Shown here: piece after piece, positions 33,401 to 42,344 of the stretch | Layout: every line of letters starts with the position of its first letter | Position numbering within the stretch: the first letter of the stretch is position 1 | Assembly: GCF_030818935.1 (NCBI RefSeq) | Contig: NZ_JAUTBD010000001.1 | Coordinates: 1,116,001-1,180,000 of the forward strand | From: Microbacterium sp. SORGH_AS_1204 | Lineage (GTDB): Bacteria; Actinomycetota; Actinomycetes; Actinomycetales; Microbacteriaceae | DNA length: 64,000 bases | Direction: 5' to 3' | Notes under the pieces: model-generated | The model's input: only the letters and a program-made list of their open reading frames with translations | What the model was told of the DNA's origin: nothing | Database searches by the model: none | Made by a program: the position numbers and the translations under genes

Positions 33401-34822
33401 ATGACACATACCGACGCCGATCAGCCGCTGTACTTCTGGAACGCCACCCGCCTGCGCGACGCCCTGCGCGACGGCGAGCTCACCGCGGTCGAGGTCATGA
33501 CCGCCTTTCTCGACCGGATCGACGCCACCGACGACGCCGTCAACGTCATGGTCTACGTCCTGCCGCGTGACGAGGCGCTCGCGCTCGCCGCCGACGCCGA
33601 CGCTCGGCGTGCCGCGGGGGAACCCCTGGGTCCCCTGCACGGCCTGCCGATCGCGATCAAAGACCTCGTCGACGTCGCCGGGATGCCGACGTCGCGCGGT
33701 TCGCGGTCGTTCGTCGGTCGCGGCCCGCAGCCCGAAGACGCCCCGCACGTCGCCAAGCTGCGCGCCGCAGGAGCACTCCTGATCGGGAAGACGAACTCGC
33801 CCGAGTTCGGGGTCGGCACGGTCACCTGGAACGACGTCTTCGGGATCACCCGCAACCCCTTCGACCTCGAGCGTCACGCCGGTGGTTCCACGGGCGGCGT
33901 CGCGGCGGTCGCCGCGGGCATGCTCCCCTTCTGCGACGGGTCCGACTCGGGAGGGAGCCTGCGGTACCCGGCATCCTTCTGCAATGTGGTCGGACTGCGG
34001 ACGACGCCGGGCGTCGTCCCGGCGGTCGCGGGCGGAGGATCCTGGTCGCCGCACTCTGTCAACGGTCCCGTGGCGCGCACGTGTCGCGACGCGGCCCTGC
34101 TGTTGTCGGGCATGAGCGGACCGGACGTGCTCAGCCCGCTGTCGTCGATGACGCCCGCCACCGCCGAGCTCGGCGAGGTGCGCACGGGCCCGCTCCGCGT
34201 GGCGTGGAGCGAAGACCTGGGTGAACTTCCGATCTCGCGTGAGGTGCGCGAGGTGTTCGCGCGTACGCGCGCGACGCTCGAGGCCGCCGGGGTCGAGGTC
34301 GTCGACGTCGATGTCGATTTCACCGGGGCGGGCCGCGCGTGGGAGGTCATCGAGCTCGTCGGGTGGTTCTCCCTCCTCGGACGCGACCCGCTCGAACACC
34401 CCGAGAAGTACCGCGACGACTTCTCTCGCAACGTCGCCGAGGCGGCGGTGTTCTCCACCACCGAGCTCATCGAGGCCGAGGCGCTGCGCTATCGGCTGTT
34501 CACCGAGTTCGTCGCCCTGCTCGGCGAGTTCGACGCCTTCATCTGTCCCGGCGCGCCCGTCGTGGCTCCGCCGGCAGACCTCAAATGGGTGCCCCGGATC
34601 GAGGATGCCGAGTTCGACCGCTACTTCCAGTGGCAACGGCTCGCGTGCTACCTCGTCATGACCCAGCATCCGGTCCTCGCGATGCCCGCGGGCTTCTTCG
34701 AGGGGCTGCCGGTCGGTCTGCAGGTGGTCGGACGCTACGGCCAGGACGTCGACCTGCTGGCCGTCGGCGAGCAGCTCGAGCGGATCCTCGGAGTCGTCGA
34801 TGTGCACCCGCAGCTGGGCTGA
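33401..34822 (+). CDS. Amidase-signature enzyme (amidase family)
   Basis: 473 aa, normal amidase length. Catalytic Lys in LPIAIKDLVDVAGMPTSRGS, the first Ser in HAGGSTGGVAAVAAGM and the nucleophile Ser in DGSDSGGSLRYPASFC complete a Ser-cisSer-Lys triad. C-terminal PAGFFEGLPVGLQVVGRYGQ is typical. It should split a carboxamide or N-acyl bond of the imported compound. Start ATG 33401, GGAGAG 8 bp upstream. It may act on a different bond from the preceding amidase; the two share the fold but little sequence. Confidence 0.87.
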   Translation: MTHTDADQPLYFWNATRLRDALRDGELTAVEVMTAFLDRIDATDDAVNVMVYVLPRDEALALAADADARRAAGEPLGPLHGLPIAIKDLVDVAGMPTSRGSRSFVGRGPQPEDAPHVAKLRAAGALLIGKTNSPEFGVGTVTWNDVFGITRNPFDLERHAGGSTGGVAAVAAGMLPFCDGSDSGGSLRYPASFCNVVGLRTTPGVVPAVAGGGSWSPHSVNGPVARTCRDAALLLSGMSGPDVLSPLSSMTPATAELGEVRTGPLRVAWSEDLGELPISREVREVFARTRATLEAAGVEVVDVDVDFTGAGRAWEVIELVGWFSLLGRDPLEHPEKYRDDFSRNVAEAAVFSTTELIEAEALRYRLFTEFVALLGEFDAFICPGAPVVAPPADLKWVPRIEDAEFDRYFQWQRLACYLVMTQHPVLAMPAGFFEGLPVGLQVVGRYGQDVDLLAVGEQLERILGVVDVHPQLG

Positions 34823-34896
34823 CCCGGCCGGCGGAGCGCCTACCGCTAGGTTCACGTGTGGGGGCGGGAACATCCGATCGCCGCGAGGGGGACACC

Positions 34897-35676
34897 GTGG
34901 GTGACAAGAAGCAGCGTCAGCAGAAGATCGTCGAGCTGCTCGAGCAGGGCGGGAAGGTTGAGACCGCCGCTCTCGCGCAGCACCTGGGCGTGACCGAACT
35001 CACGATCCGTCGCGACATCGACCAGCTCGACGGCCTCGGCATCGTGCGCCGGGTGTTCGGCGGGGCGGTGCTGAACTCGGGACGCAGCTTCGAGCCGCCG
35101 TTCGCGGTGCGTCTGAAGGCCAACATCGAGGGCAAGAAGGCGATCGCCGCCGCGGCGGCGGGTCTCATCTCGCGCGGAGAGAACATCTCGATCGATTTCG
35201 GCACCAAGACCTACTACCTCGCCGCCGAGATGCGGCGACGGCACGTGCAGGTGCTGGCCGCGCCGACGAGCCTGCAGGTCATGGAGGTGCTGGCCAACGA
35301 CGCCGACATCCGCGTGGTCACGCCCGGCGGCGACCTCAAACCGGGCGAGCTGAGTATCCGCGGCTCGGCCGCGGAGCAGTTCTTCCGCGAGCGCCGGTGG
35401 GACCTCGCCTTCGTCGGGGTGGCGGGCATCAACACCGAGACCAACGTCATGTCGGACTTCGACGAGACCGACGCCCGCCTCAAGGCCGCGATGGTGGCCG
35501 CCGCGGACCGCGTCGTGCTGCTCGCAGAGAGCAAGCACCTTGGGGCGACCTCGTTCGCCCCGGTCGGGCCGCTGGAGCGGGTCACCACCGTCGTGACCGA
35601 CGCGGTCGGCGAGAACGACACCCTGTCCGCCCTCGAGCAGCGCGGCATCGAAGTCATCCGAGCGATGAAGGAATGA
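34897..35676 (+). CDS. DeoR-family transcriptional regulator
   Basis: 259 aa. N-terminal winged helix (RQQKIVELLEQGGKVETAAL, LGVTELTIRRDIDQLDGLGI, VRRVFGGA) and a C-terminal DeoRC sugar-phosphate-type sensor domain (ISIDFGTKTYYLA, ADRVVLLAESKHLG). Such sensors bind phosphorylated intermediates, which fits a locus with its own kinase. GTG 34897 is chosen for its GAGGGGG site; an in-frame GTG at 34858 lies 6 bp after TAGGTT (34847-34852) and could be a leaderless start. The three TGTTTCG boxes at 24.9 kb are its best candidate targets. Confidence 0.87.
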   Translation: MGDKKQRQQKIVELLEQGGKVETAALAQHLGVTELTIRRDIDQLDGLGIVRRVFGGAVLNSGRSFEPPFAVRLKANIEGKKAIAAAAAGLISRGENISIDFGTKTYYLAAEMRRRHVQVLAAPTSLQVMEVLANDADIRVVTPGGDLKPGELSIRGSAAEQFFRERRWDLAFVGVAGINTETNVMSDFDETDARLKAAMVAAADRVVLLAESKHLGATSFAPVGPLERVTTVVTDAVGENDTLSALEQRGIEVIRAMKE

Positions 35677-35683
35677 GGACGCA

Positions 35684-37399
35684 ATGACGACGAGTGCACG
35701 ACGCGTCGCCGCCGCCTATGCGGCGATCCGCGAGGCCGAACGGCCCGAGGTGTGGATCACGCTGCGGGCCGAAGCCGACGCCGTCCGTGAGGCCGCCGAG
35801 GTCGACGAGCGGGCGGCGACGGGGACGGACCTCCCGCTGCGGGGCATGGTCGTGGCGGTGAAAGACAACATCGACGTCGCCGGACTCCCCACGACGGCGG
35901 GTTACCCCGCGGCCGCCGCAGTGCCGGCGACGGATGCGACGGCCGTCGCGCTCCTGCGCGCGGCGGGCGCCGTCGTGATCGGCAAGACCAATCTCGATCA
36001 GTTCGCCACGGGCCTGGTCGGGACACGCAGCCCGTACGGGGCCGTCCGCAACGCGCTCCACCCCGATCGGATCAGCGGCGGATCGAGCTCGGGTTCCGCC
36101 GTGGCGGTCGCGCTCGGAATGGTCGACATCGCGCTCGGCACCGACACGGCGGGATCGGGGCGCGTGCCCGCGGCGCTCAACGCGATCGTGGGCATCAAAC
36201 CCACCCTCGGGCTGGTCTCGACGACGGGAATGCTCCCGGCCTGTCACCCCTACGACACCATCACGGTCTTCGCCCGCGCGCTCGACACCGCCGTCCGGGC
36301 GACGGCGGTCATCGCCCGACCCGACGGCTCCGACCCGCGATCGCGCTCGTGGCCCGCCGACGTGCGCATCGGCGTCGCCGATCGCCCCGTCGTCGCGGTG
36401 CCCTCGGCGGCCGACCTGACCGCGCTCGACCAGGTCTCCCGGGCGTCGTGGGAGGCCGCGTGCGCGCGTCTGGCGAAGGTGGCCACCCTGCGCGAGGTGG
36501 AGATCGCCCCGCTGCTCGGGGCGGCGAAGCTGCTCTACGAGGGGGCTATCGTCGCGGGGCGGTACGCCGCCGCCGGTGCCTGGGTCGACGCGGCCGACGG
36601 GGCGGACGCGGAGTCGCTCGACCCGACCGTGGCCGGGATCGTCCGCGGAGCGCGAGACGTCCGCGCCGTCGACTACATCCGCGATCGCGCCGAGCTCGAC
36701 GGCATCGCCGCGCTGGCCCGCGAGATCCTCGACGGCTGCGCGGTGCTGGCCGTGCCGAGTGCGCCGCTGCATCCGACGATCGCCGAGGTGAACGCCGAGC
36801 CGCTGGCAGTGAACGCGCGCATGGGGACCTTCACGAACTTCGTGAACCTCCTCGACATGGCGGCCGCGGCGGTCCCCGCATCCTCGCGCGCCGACGGCGA
36901 GTTCGGGGTGACGTTCATCGCCGACGCCTTCGACGATCAGCTCGCTCTCGACGTCGCGGCGTCGTTTCTCGCGGGCCTGCCCACGTCTGCTCCGCTGCTC
37001 GTCGGCGAGGACGCCTCGGTCCCGTTGGCGGTGTTCGGGGCTCACCTGCGCGGCGAGCCGTTGAACCCGCAGCTCGTCGAGCTCGGCGCGCGGTTCGTCG
37101 GCGATGTCGTGACGAGCCCCGACTATCGCCTCTTCGCCCTGAACACCGAGCCGCCCAAACCGGGTCTCGTCGAGGTCGAGGCCGACGGCGCGTCGATCGC
37201 CGGAGAGCTGTGGCGCCTGTCGCCGGCCGCGCTCGGGCGCTTCCTGGCGGCGTTGCCGGCACCCATGACGCTCGGCCGGGTCCGTCTCGACGACGGCAGC
37301 GAGGTCGTCGGCTTCGGATGCGCCCCTGGGGCGCTCGCCGCGGCCGACGACATCACGGCGTTCGGAGGCTGGCGCGCCTTCCGTCGGGCGGGGGCGTGA
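35684..37399 (+). CDS. Allophanate hydrolase (AtzF)-like amidase
   Basis: 571 aa, amidase-signature domain plus the C-terminal domain of allophanate hydrolases. Canonical motifs: VAVKDNIDVAGLPTTAGYP (Lys), ISGGSSSGSAVAVALG (cis-Ser) and GTDTAGSGRVPAALNAIVG (nucleophile Ser). The C-terminal region (about 445-571) includes VFGAHLRGEPLNPQL and FGGWRAFR. Allophanate hydrolases convert allophanate to CO2 and ammonia, but no urea carboxylase, biuret hydrolase or cyanurate enzyme is nearby, so allophanate may not be the substrate. SD in GAGGAC; 7 bp after the DeoR stop. Confidence 0.85.
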   Translation: MTTSARRVAAAYAAIREAERPEVWITLRAEADAVREAAEVDERAATGTDLPLRGMVVAVKDNIDVAGLPTTAGYPAAAAVPATDATAVALLRAAGAVVIGKTNLDQFATGLVGTRSPYGAVRNALHPDRISGGSSSGSAVAVALGMVDIALGTDTAGSGRVPAALNAIVGIKPTLGLVSTTGMLPACHPYDTITVFARALDTAVRATAVIARPDGSDPRSRSWPADVRIGVADRPVVAVPSAADLTALDQVSRASWEAACARLAKVATLREVEIAPLLGAAKLLYEGAIVAGRYAAAGAWVDAADGADAESLDPTVAGIVRGARDVRAVDYIRDRAELDGIAALAREILDGCAVLAVPSAPLHPTIAEVNAEPLAVNARMGTFTNFVNLLDMAAAAVPASSRADGEFGVTFIADAFDDQLALDVAASFLAGLPTSAPLLVGEDASVPLAVFGAHLRGEPLNPQLVELGARFVGDVVTSPDYRLFALNTEPPKPGLVEVEADGASIAGELWRLSPAALGRFLAALPAPMTLGRVRLDDGSEVVGFGCAPGALAAADDITAFGGWRAFRRAGA

Positions 37400-37423
37400 C
37401 GGCCGCCCGTTGCGGCGATCGGA

Positions 37424-38600
37424 TCAGAGGATGCCGGGTGCAGTGAACCGGTCCGCTCGGGGCAGCGCGTCGACGAGGTGGGCCGCGAGTCCGATGGTCC
37501 ACTCGATGTTCGCGGCGATGCCCTCGTTGGGCAGATCGTCGGGCTGGTGGAGGCGATGCAGGTCGTTGAAGGTCATGAAGGCGCTCGGCACTCCGGCGCG
37601 GTAGAAGGAGGCGTCGTCGGTTCCCGTGGTCGGCGGGAACCGCGAGACCAGACGCAGCTCCCGTGACGTTCGCCGGGCGTACTCCTCGATCTCGACGTGC
37701 AGGGCGGTGTCGAACGTCTCGGGCGAAGCGAACGCCTCGAGGAACGATCCCCGCCCCAGCCCGTCGATGTTCAGCATGAAGTCGAGCCCCTCGAGGGACT
37801 CGGCCGCCCCGGCGCCGGGCGCACCGGCGACCTCGACATAGTGCCGGGATCCGCCCAGATGCCATTCCTCAGCGGTGAAGAACACCGCGCGGACCGACCG
37901 CGCCGGCGGATGCATCGCCCACCGGCGGACGAGGTGGAGCAGGGCGATGGTGCCGCTGCCGTTGTCGTACGCGCCGACGGTGTTGAAGAAGGTGTCGTAG
38001 TGCGCGCCGACGAGGACGCGGTCGTCGGATCGTCCGGGCACATCGACGACGAGGTTGTCGCCGACGGCGTCGTCGCTCGCCCCCGCGTCGCAGGCGACCT
38101 CGACGACCGGTGCCTTGCCGTCGACGATCCACTCGGTGAGCTGCTGCGCATCGAAGTGTCCGATCGCGAGGTGGGGGAGGGTGGCATCCGATCCCGCCGG
38201 CAGGGGCTGCGGGGCCGCCGGTCCGCCGTCGCGCCCGTGCAGGTAGGCGAGCGGGGTGCCGTCGTCGGCGAGCACGACGAAGCGCTGCCAGATCTGCGAG
38301 TCGCCCCACAGTCCCTGCGGCCCGAGTTCTTTCACGCGGCCGCGCACCGGACCGGGGGAGCCGCCGCTGCCGAGCATGGGCCACGCGGGAAGGGTGCGGT
38401 CCCACGGCTCGACGACGCGCACGCTCGATACGGTGCCGGGGAGCCACCCGGCGAGGTGCACGCGCTGGCGGCGCACGGACAGACCGGTGGCGGCGACGGC
38501 CATCCGCCAGCCAGTCCGCGGCGGCGTGGATCCCCGCACCGCCGTGGAAGCGGGGACCGAAGGCGACGAGGGCGGTGAGGTCGTCGAGGGCGGTGCTCAT
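37424..38600 (-). pseudogene. M28-family metallopeptidase/aminopeptidase, one-base frameshift
   Basis: The gene should start at ATG 38600 (overlapping the next gene's stop, ATGA) and read MSTALDDLTALVAFGPRFHG to AADWLA, then the frame breaks near 38504. The rest, in another frame from about 38503, carries RVLVGAHYDTFFNTVGAYDN (His, Asp), FFTAEEWHLGGSRHYVE (catalytic Glu), LDFMLNIDGLG and a closing zinc region LHRLHQPDD. Total length 1177 bp is one base over a multiple of three. ATG at 38503 could start a shortened protein lacking about 32 residues. A sequencing error or true inactivation cannot be told apart here. The gene is convergent with the AtzF-like gene, 24 bp apart. Confidence 0.72.
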
Positions 38601-39715
38601 GCGCACGCACCCCCGGTGGGCTCGACGTGCCCGAGGTGGCGCGCGATGTCGTGGATGGTCGCGGAAGGCCCGCGGAACCACCACGTCAGGACGCGGTCGG
38701 TCACCGGGCGGTCGGTGCCGTCGGCGCAGCGGACCGCCGCGACCGGGGTGCCGCGCGCCTCGAGCTCGGCGAAGCCGCCGAGACCGCCGTCGTCGTTGTA
38801 GATGTGCAGGGCGTCTCCCCGGTGGCCCGGGAGGAAGTCGGGTTCCTCGCTGTACGCGAACCCGGGCCACACCGCGCTGCAGCGGACGACGAGCACCGCG
38901 CGGTCGTCGTCGAGCTCGCGCAGGTACGCCATCCGCCCCGACACGTGCGCCGCGGCGAACCCGATCTTGAACCGGTCGGCTCCCGTGATCGTCACGGCGC
39001 TGCCGCCGGGGCGCGGCCCTAGCAGGGCTCCGACGGGCTCGTAGTAGTCGGTGACCGTCTGTGCGGCCGCTCCCGCGATGAGGGCCGTACCTCCGGCGCG
39101 CACCTGCAAGAGCGTCCACGCCTCCGCATCGAGCGGCACGTTCGTCGCCTGCGACAGCGTGAGCTCGGTGCGGTAGCCGCCGTACTCGACCTCGTCGGCC
39201 CCCGCCACGGGCACCGGGAGGTGGCGCAGCGGGTCCGCAGTGGCGCGGATCCGGATGCCGAGATCGAGCGACCCGAAGACCTCGGTGCCGTTCGCCCGGG
39301 AGCGCTGGTGCCCACGCAGGCGCAGGTGCCGGTGCATGGTCGGCTCGTCGGCGTCTCCGGAGAGGACGTGCTCGGCCGGGTCCAGGACGGCGGGAAGGTC
39401 GTAGGTCTCCCAGTAGCGGTCCCGGTCGGGGATCATGTACTCGATCTCGGGGCCGATCCACACGCGGTCCCCGCCGACGTTCCAGGCACCGCTCTCGTGC
39501 AGGGCGGCGAAGCCGCTCGCGTCGGCGAAGGCGTCGGGCATCCAGGACTCCGACGCCTCCGAGCCGAAGAACGGACCGTACACCCGCGCCCCGTAGGCGG
39601 ACACGACGATGTGCGCGTCCGGCCCCACGCGGACGCGACGGTGGGCGATGCCCCGCTCCGTCAGTCGGGTGACGACGGTCTCGAGGTCGAGGGGAGCGGT
39701 CACGGTGGCGGTCAT
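38597..39715 (-). CDS. Conserved protein, resembles DUF6786 family
   Basis: 372 aa, no signal peptide or membrane segment. A segment GGDRVWIGPEIEYMIPDRDR followed by YWETYDLPAVLDP, and further beta-rich sequence (EYGGYRTELTLSQATNVPL, GADRFKIGFAAAHVSGRMAY), match my memory of DUF6786 proteins, which look like mutarotase-type beta-sandwiches; this is not verified. It might bind or epimerise a sugar-like part of the substrate. It overlaps both neighbours by ATGA (TenA-like upstream, M28 downstream), so it belongs to the leftward operon. Confidence 0.6.
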   Translation of the reverse strand: MTATVTAPLDLETVVTRLTERGIAHRRVRVGPDAHIVVSAYGARVYGPFFGSEASESWMPDAFADASGFAALHESGAWNVGGDRVWIGPEIEYMIPDRDRYWETYDLPAVLDPAEHVLSGDADEPTMHRHLRLRGHQRSRANGTEVFGSLDLGIRIRATADPLRHLPVPVAGADEVEYGGYRTELTLSQATNVPLDAEAWTLLQVRAGGTALIAGAAAQTVTDYYEPVGALLGPRPGGSAVTITGADRFKIGFAAAHVSGRMAYLRELDDDRAVLVVRCSAVWPGFAYSEEPDFLPGHRGDALHIYNDDGGLGGFAELEARGTPVAAVRCADGTDRPVTDRVLTWWFRGPSATIHDIARHLGHVEPTGGACA

Positions 39716-40341
39716 CGGGGTTCTCCTCGATAGGCGGAATGGTGGAAGACGTCCTCGGCGGCGAGCATTCGCGAGAACCACTGGTCGAGCTGACGGTCGT
39801 CGACGTCCGTGCGGGTGGGGAGGCGGTCGACCATCGCGAGCCACGCCGCGACGCCGTCGGTGAACGCCGTCGTGGTGTGCAGGTCGATCCACTCCTGCAC
39901 GGCCGCGGGACGCGACGCGGACTGGGCGGCGGCACGCGCGCACCACGACGCGTAGAGGGTCTCGGCCGCCGCGAAACAGACGGGGATCGCGGCCGTCCCG
40001 AAGTGGGACACCACCTCGAGCACGTGCGCGGTCAGGGCATCGGGACCCTCGTCGATGACGGCGGTGAGGCCGGCGGCACGGTCGAAGTAGGCGCGCTGGT
40101 CTCCGCGCAGGTGGGTCAGCAGAACCTCGAGTCGCGCCTCGTCCGCGGGGTCGGGACCGTCCTCGAGGAGGCGCTCCACGAGGACGGCCGCGGTCTCGAC
40201 GAAACGCCCTTCGAGCGCGAGGTAGCGCGAGAAGACCGACGCCGGCACGGTGCCGTCGGTCATCGCCACCAGCAGCGGGTGCGCGGCGGAGGCCGCGACG
40301 GCATCCGCCTGCCGCTCGAGAAGGCGCGTCGATCGGGTCAT
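39712..40341 (-). CDS. TenA/THI-4-like protein
   Basis: 209 aa, all-helical. The TenA pattern is visible: an N-terminal region with HPLLVAMTDGTVPASVFSRY, a Cys in AAIPVCFAAAETLYASWC near the position of the TenA nucleophile, and a C-terminal Glu-aromatic segment AAEDVFHHSAY corresponding to the usual E-x-x-FW-x-x-AY. TenA proteins hydrolyse aminopyrimidines in thiamine salvage, but the superfamily has other members and no thi genes are here. It starts one base into the stop of the GATase1-like gene and ends overlapping the DUF6786-like gene. Confidence 0.7.
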   Translation of the reverse strand: MTRSTRLLERQADAVAASAAHPLLVAMTDGTVPASVFSRYLALEGRFVETAAVLVERLLEDGPDPADEARLEVLLTHLRGDQRAYFDRAAGLTAVIDEGPDALTAHVLEVVSHFGTAAIPVCFAAAETLYASWCARAAAQSASRPAAVQEWIDLHTTTAFTDGVAAWLAMVDRLPTRTDVDDRQLDQWFSRMLAAEDVFHHSAYRGEPR

Positions 40342-41090
40342 CAGCGAGCGGTCACCCAGTCGACGATGCCGTTGAACAGCAGGCCGTAGCCGTCCCAGTC
40401 GTCGCTGAAGGCCGGCGGTGCCCAGTGGGGCGAGCAGTCGCTGGTGAAGACGGCCGAGCGTCCGGCGCCGTAGTCCCAGACGGCGACGAGCGGGTCGTCG
40501 CCGAGGGTCGCGAGCACGCTCGCGCCGTCTTTCGGCAGCACCCGGTTGTAGCCGAGAAGTGCCGGCCACTCGCCCTGGATGCCGCCCAGCGCGGGGTGCG
40601 CGGCATCGTGGATCGTGGCCACCACGCCCGCGGGACGCTCGACGTGGTCGTCTCCGGGGAGCATCTCGACCGGGAGCACCGCGGCGATCTCGGTCTCGCG
40701 GAACGCCGCGAGCGCCTGGAACCCGGTGAACGACAGGTATCCGCCGATCATGACGAGCGCGCCGCCCGCCTCGACCCACGCCGCCAGCTCGTGGAGCCGA
40801 TCGCGCCCGGGGATCGATCGCTCGAAGACGTCGGGGGCGAGCTGGATCGAGTTGGATCCGATGTCGGAGAGGATGACGACGTCGAACGCCGCAAGCTCGT
40901 CCGGCGTCTCGGGGAAGTCGGTGGGGACGAGGTGACCGGGCAGGTGCACCACCTCGTGGCCACCGGCCTCGAGCGCGGCACGCAGCTGCGCGACGCCTTC
41001 GACGTAGGAGTGGACCGTGAACGCGTCGACGCCCTTGGTGTGCGTGCTCGTGGTCATCCAGCTCTCGCCGGCGATGAGGACACGGGACAT
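40341..41090 (-). CDS. GATase1-like (PF07090-type) protein
   Basis: 249 aa flavodoxin-like fold. The start MSRVLIAGESWMTTSTHTKG, then FDVVILSDIGSNSIQLAPD, LVMIGGYLSFTGFQA, WPALLGYN and TSDCSPHW are hallmarks of this family. The position of the glutaminase nucleophile elbow reads GGYLS, without Cys, so a glutamine amidotransferase role is doubtful; carbohydrate or hydrolase roles have been suggested for relatives. Start ATG 41090, 16 bp after the phosphotriesterase-family stop. Confidence 0.75.
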   Translation of the reverse strand: MSRVLIAGESWMTTSTHTKGVDAFTVHSYVEGVAQLRAALEAGGHEVVHLPGHLVPTDFPETPDELAAFDVVILSDIGSNSIQLAPDVFERSIPGRDRLHELAAWVEAGGALVMIGGYLSFTGFQALAAFRETEIAAVLPVEMLPGDDHVERPAGVVATIHDAAHPALGGIQGEWPALLGYNRVLPKDGASVLATLGDDPLVAVWDYGAGRSAVFTSDCSPHWAPPAFSDDWDGYGLLFNGIVDWVTAR

Positions 41091-41106
41091 GGTGTTTCCT
41101 TTCGAT

Positions 41107-42150
41107 TCACACGCGCGCCGCGAGCTCGAACAGATCGCGCACGTTCGTGGTGTTGAGGGAGCGGACGACCGTCTCGTCGACGCCGAGGTCGAGAAGACGG
41201 TCGAGGAAGACCGCGGGGATGTAGGCGAGCCCGTTGCCGCCGTTCTTGCGCAGCATGCTCTTGAGGAAGAGGTCGTGGCTGATGAGGATCCGGCCGCCGA
41301 AGCCCGCCCGGCAGAGCCGCTGGATGGCGATCGCGCTCTCGTGCGGCGCGGGGGACTGGCCCTCTCCCGCCAGCGTGAAGCGGTACGGCATCCCGATCAT
41401 GTCGAACTCGAGCCACACCCCGCGTTCCGCGAGCGAGCGCTGATAGTCGGGGTCGGCGCCCGAGGGGTCCATGTGGCAGAGGACGACCGCGGCGGGGTCG
41501 ACGCGCTCCTCTTCGAGGACGACGTCGAGGACGCGGCCGCCGTGGCGGACGAAGCCGGGGAGGTGGATCCACATCGGCAGACCGGTGGCGAGCTGCAGCC
41601 GGCAGGCGGCGCGGAGCGACTTCTCCTCGCGCGCGGTGAACGCGGGTGACACACCGATCTCGCCGATGACACCGGAACGGGGACCCGCGCTGTCGTCCGT
41701 CCGTGCATAGTCGGCCAGAAGTATCCTGGTGAGGGCGTCGACGTCGTCGCCGCGCGTCGCGTCGGGGTGGAAGCGCTCGAGGTACCACCCACCGCCGGCG
41801 ATGATCTGCACGCCCGTGCGGTGCGACAGCGACGCGAGCCCGGGACGGTCACGACCCTGCCCCTCGGAGGTGACCTCGATCACGGTCGTCCCGCCGAGCG
41901 CGCGGAAGTGGGCCAGCTCGGCCGCGGCGTCGTCGGGCTCGTCGAGCACGCAGTTGTCGCGGTTGGCGTAGGGGCGGTCGCGCAGGATCCACGCCAGTTC
42001 AGGGCCGACCGGCTGATCGAAGAGCTCGGGGAAGTCGGGGTCGGGGGTGAGGCCGCCTGCCTCGATGCTGTTGAGGAGGTGTTCGTGGGGGAGGACGAAC
42101 CCGAGGGCGTCGCTCGACACCTCGCCGGTGACAGTGCGGACCGTGACCAC
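41107..42150 (-). CDS. Phosphotriesterase-family metal-dependent hydrolase
   Basis: 347 aa TIM barrel. Metal ligands: HEH in LPHEHLLNSIE, a Glu in VIGEIGVSPAF at the position of the carboxylated Lys of phosphotriesterase, His in MWIHLPG, His in VLCHMDPSG, and Asp in ILISHDLFLKS. The Glu variant is known in PHP-type relatives that act as lactonases or amidohydrolases, so true phosphotriesterase activity is unlikely. First gene of the leftward operon. GTG at 42150 has AAGGGAG 6 bp upstream. An operator-like site lies 39 bp before it. Confidence 0.83.
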   Translation of the reverse strand: MVTVRTVTGEVSSDALGFVLPHEHLLNSIEAGGLTPDPDFPELFDQPVGPELAWILRDRPYANRDNCVLDEPDDAAAELAHFRALGGTTVIEVTSEGQGRDRPGLASLSHRTGVQIIAGGGWYLERFHPDATRGDDVDALTRILLADYARTDDSAGPRSGVIGEIGVSPAFTAREEKSLRAACRLQLATGLPMWIHLPGFVRHGGRVLDVVLEEERVDPAAVVLCHMDPSGADPDYQRSLAERGVWLEFDMIGMPYRFTLAGEGQSPAPHESAIAIQRLCRAGFGGRILISHDLFLKSMLRKNGGNGLAYIPAVFLDRLLDLGVDETVVRSLNTTNVRDLFELAARV

Positions 42151-42188
42151 GGTGCTCCCTTCATTGCGTCGGTCGGGGGCGGATCCTG

Positions 42189-42202
42189 GGATAACGATTA
42201 CC
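42189..42202. promoter_or_regulatory. Operator-like palindrome before the phosphotriesterase gene
   Basis: GGATAACGATTACC: TAA and TTA around CGA with outer GG/CC, similar to LacI-family operators. It lies in the 194-bp region shared by the leftward operon and the LacI-type gene. Confidence 0.4.
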
Positions 42203-42344
42203 CGCCGGTGATGCTCACCAGAGTGAGGTCTGGTCGTTTCGCCGACGTGCGCGCTGTATTAAGGCGCTGTAAATTGACGGCAACGCGGGAAAAGGATTGC
42301 CCAACTTTCGACAAGAACCGTCGCGAATGTGATGTGATGCACGT

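Noticed and set aside
40341..41090. Active glutamine amidotransferase
   Set aside because: The nucleophile elbow reads GGYLS without Cys.
39712..42344. TPP riboswitch controlling the TenA-like gene
   Set aside because: No CTGAGA/ACCTG-type thi-box is visible in the 194-bp upstream region or elsewhere near the operon.
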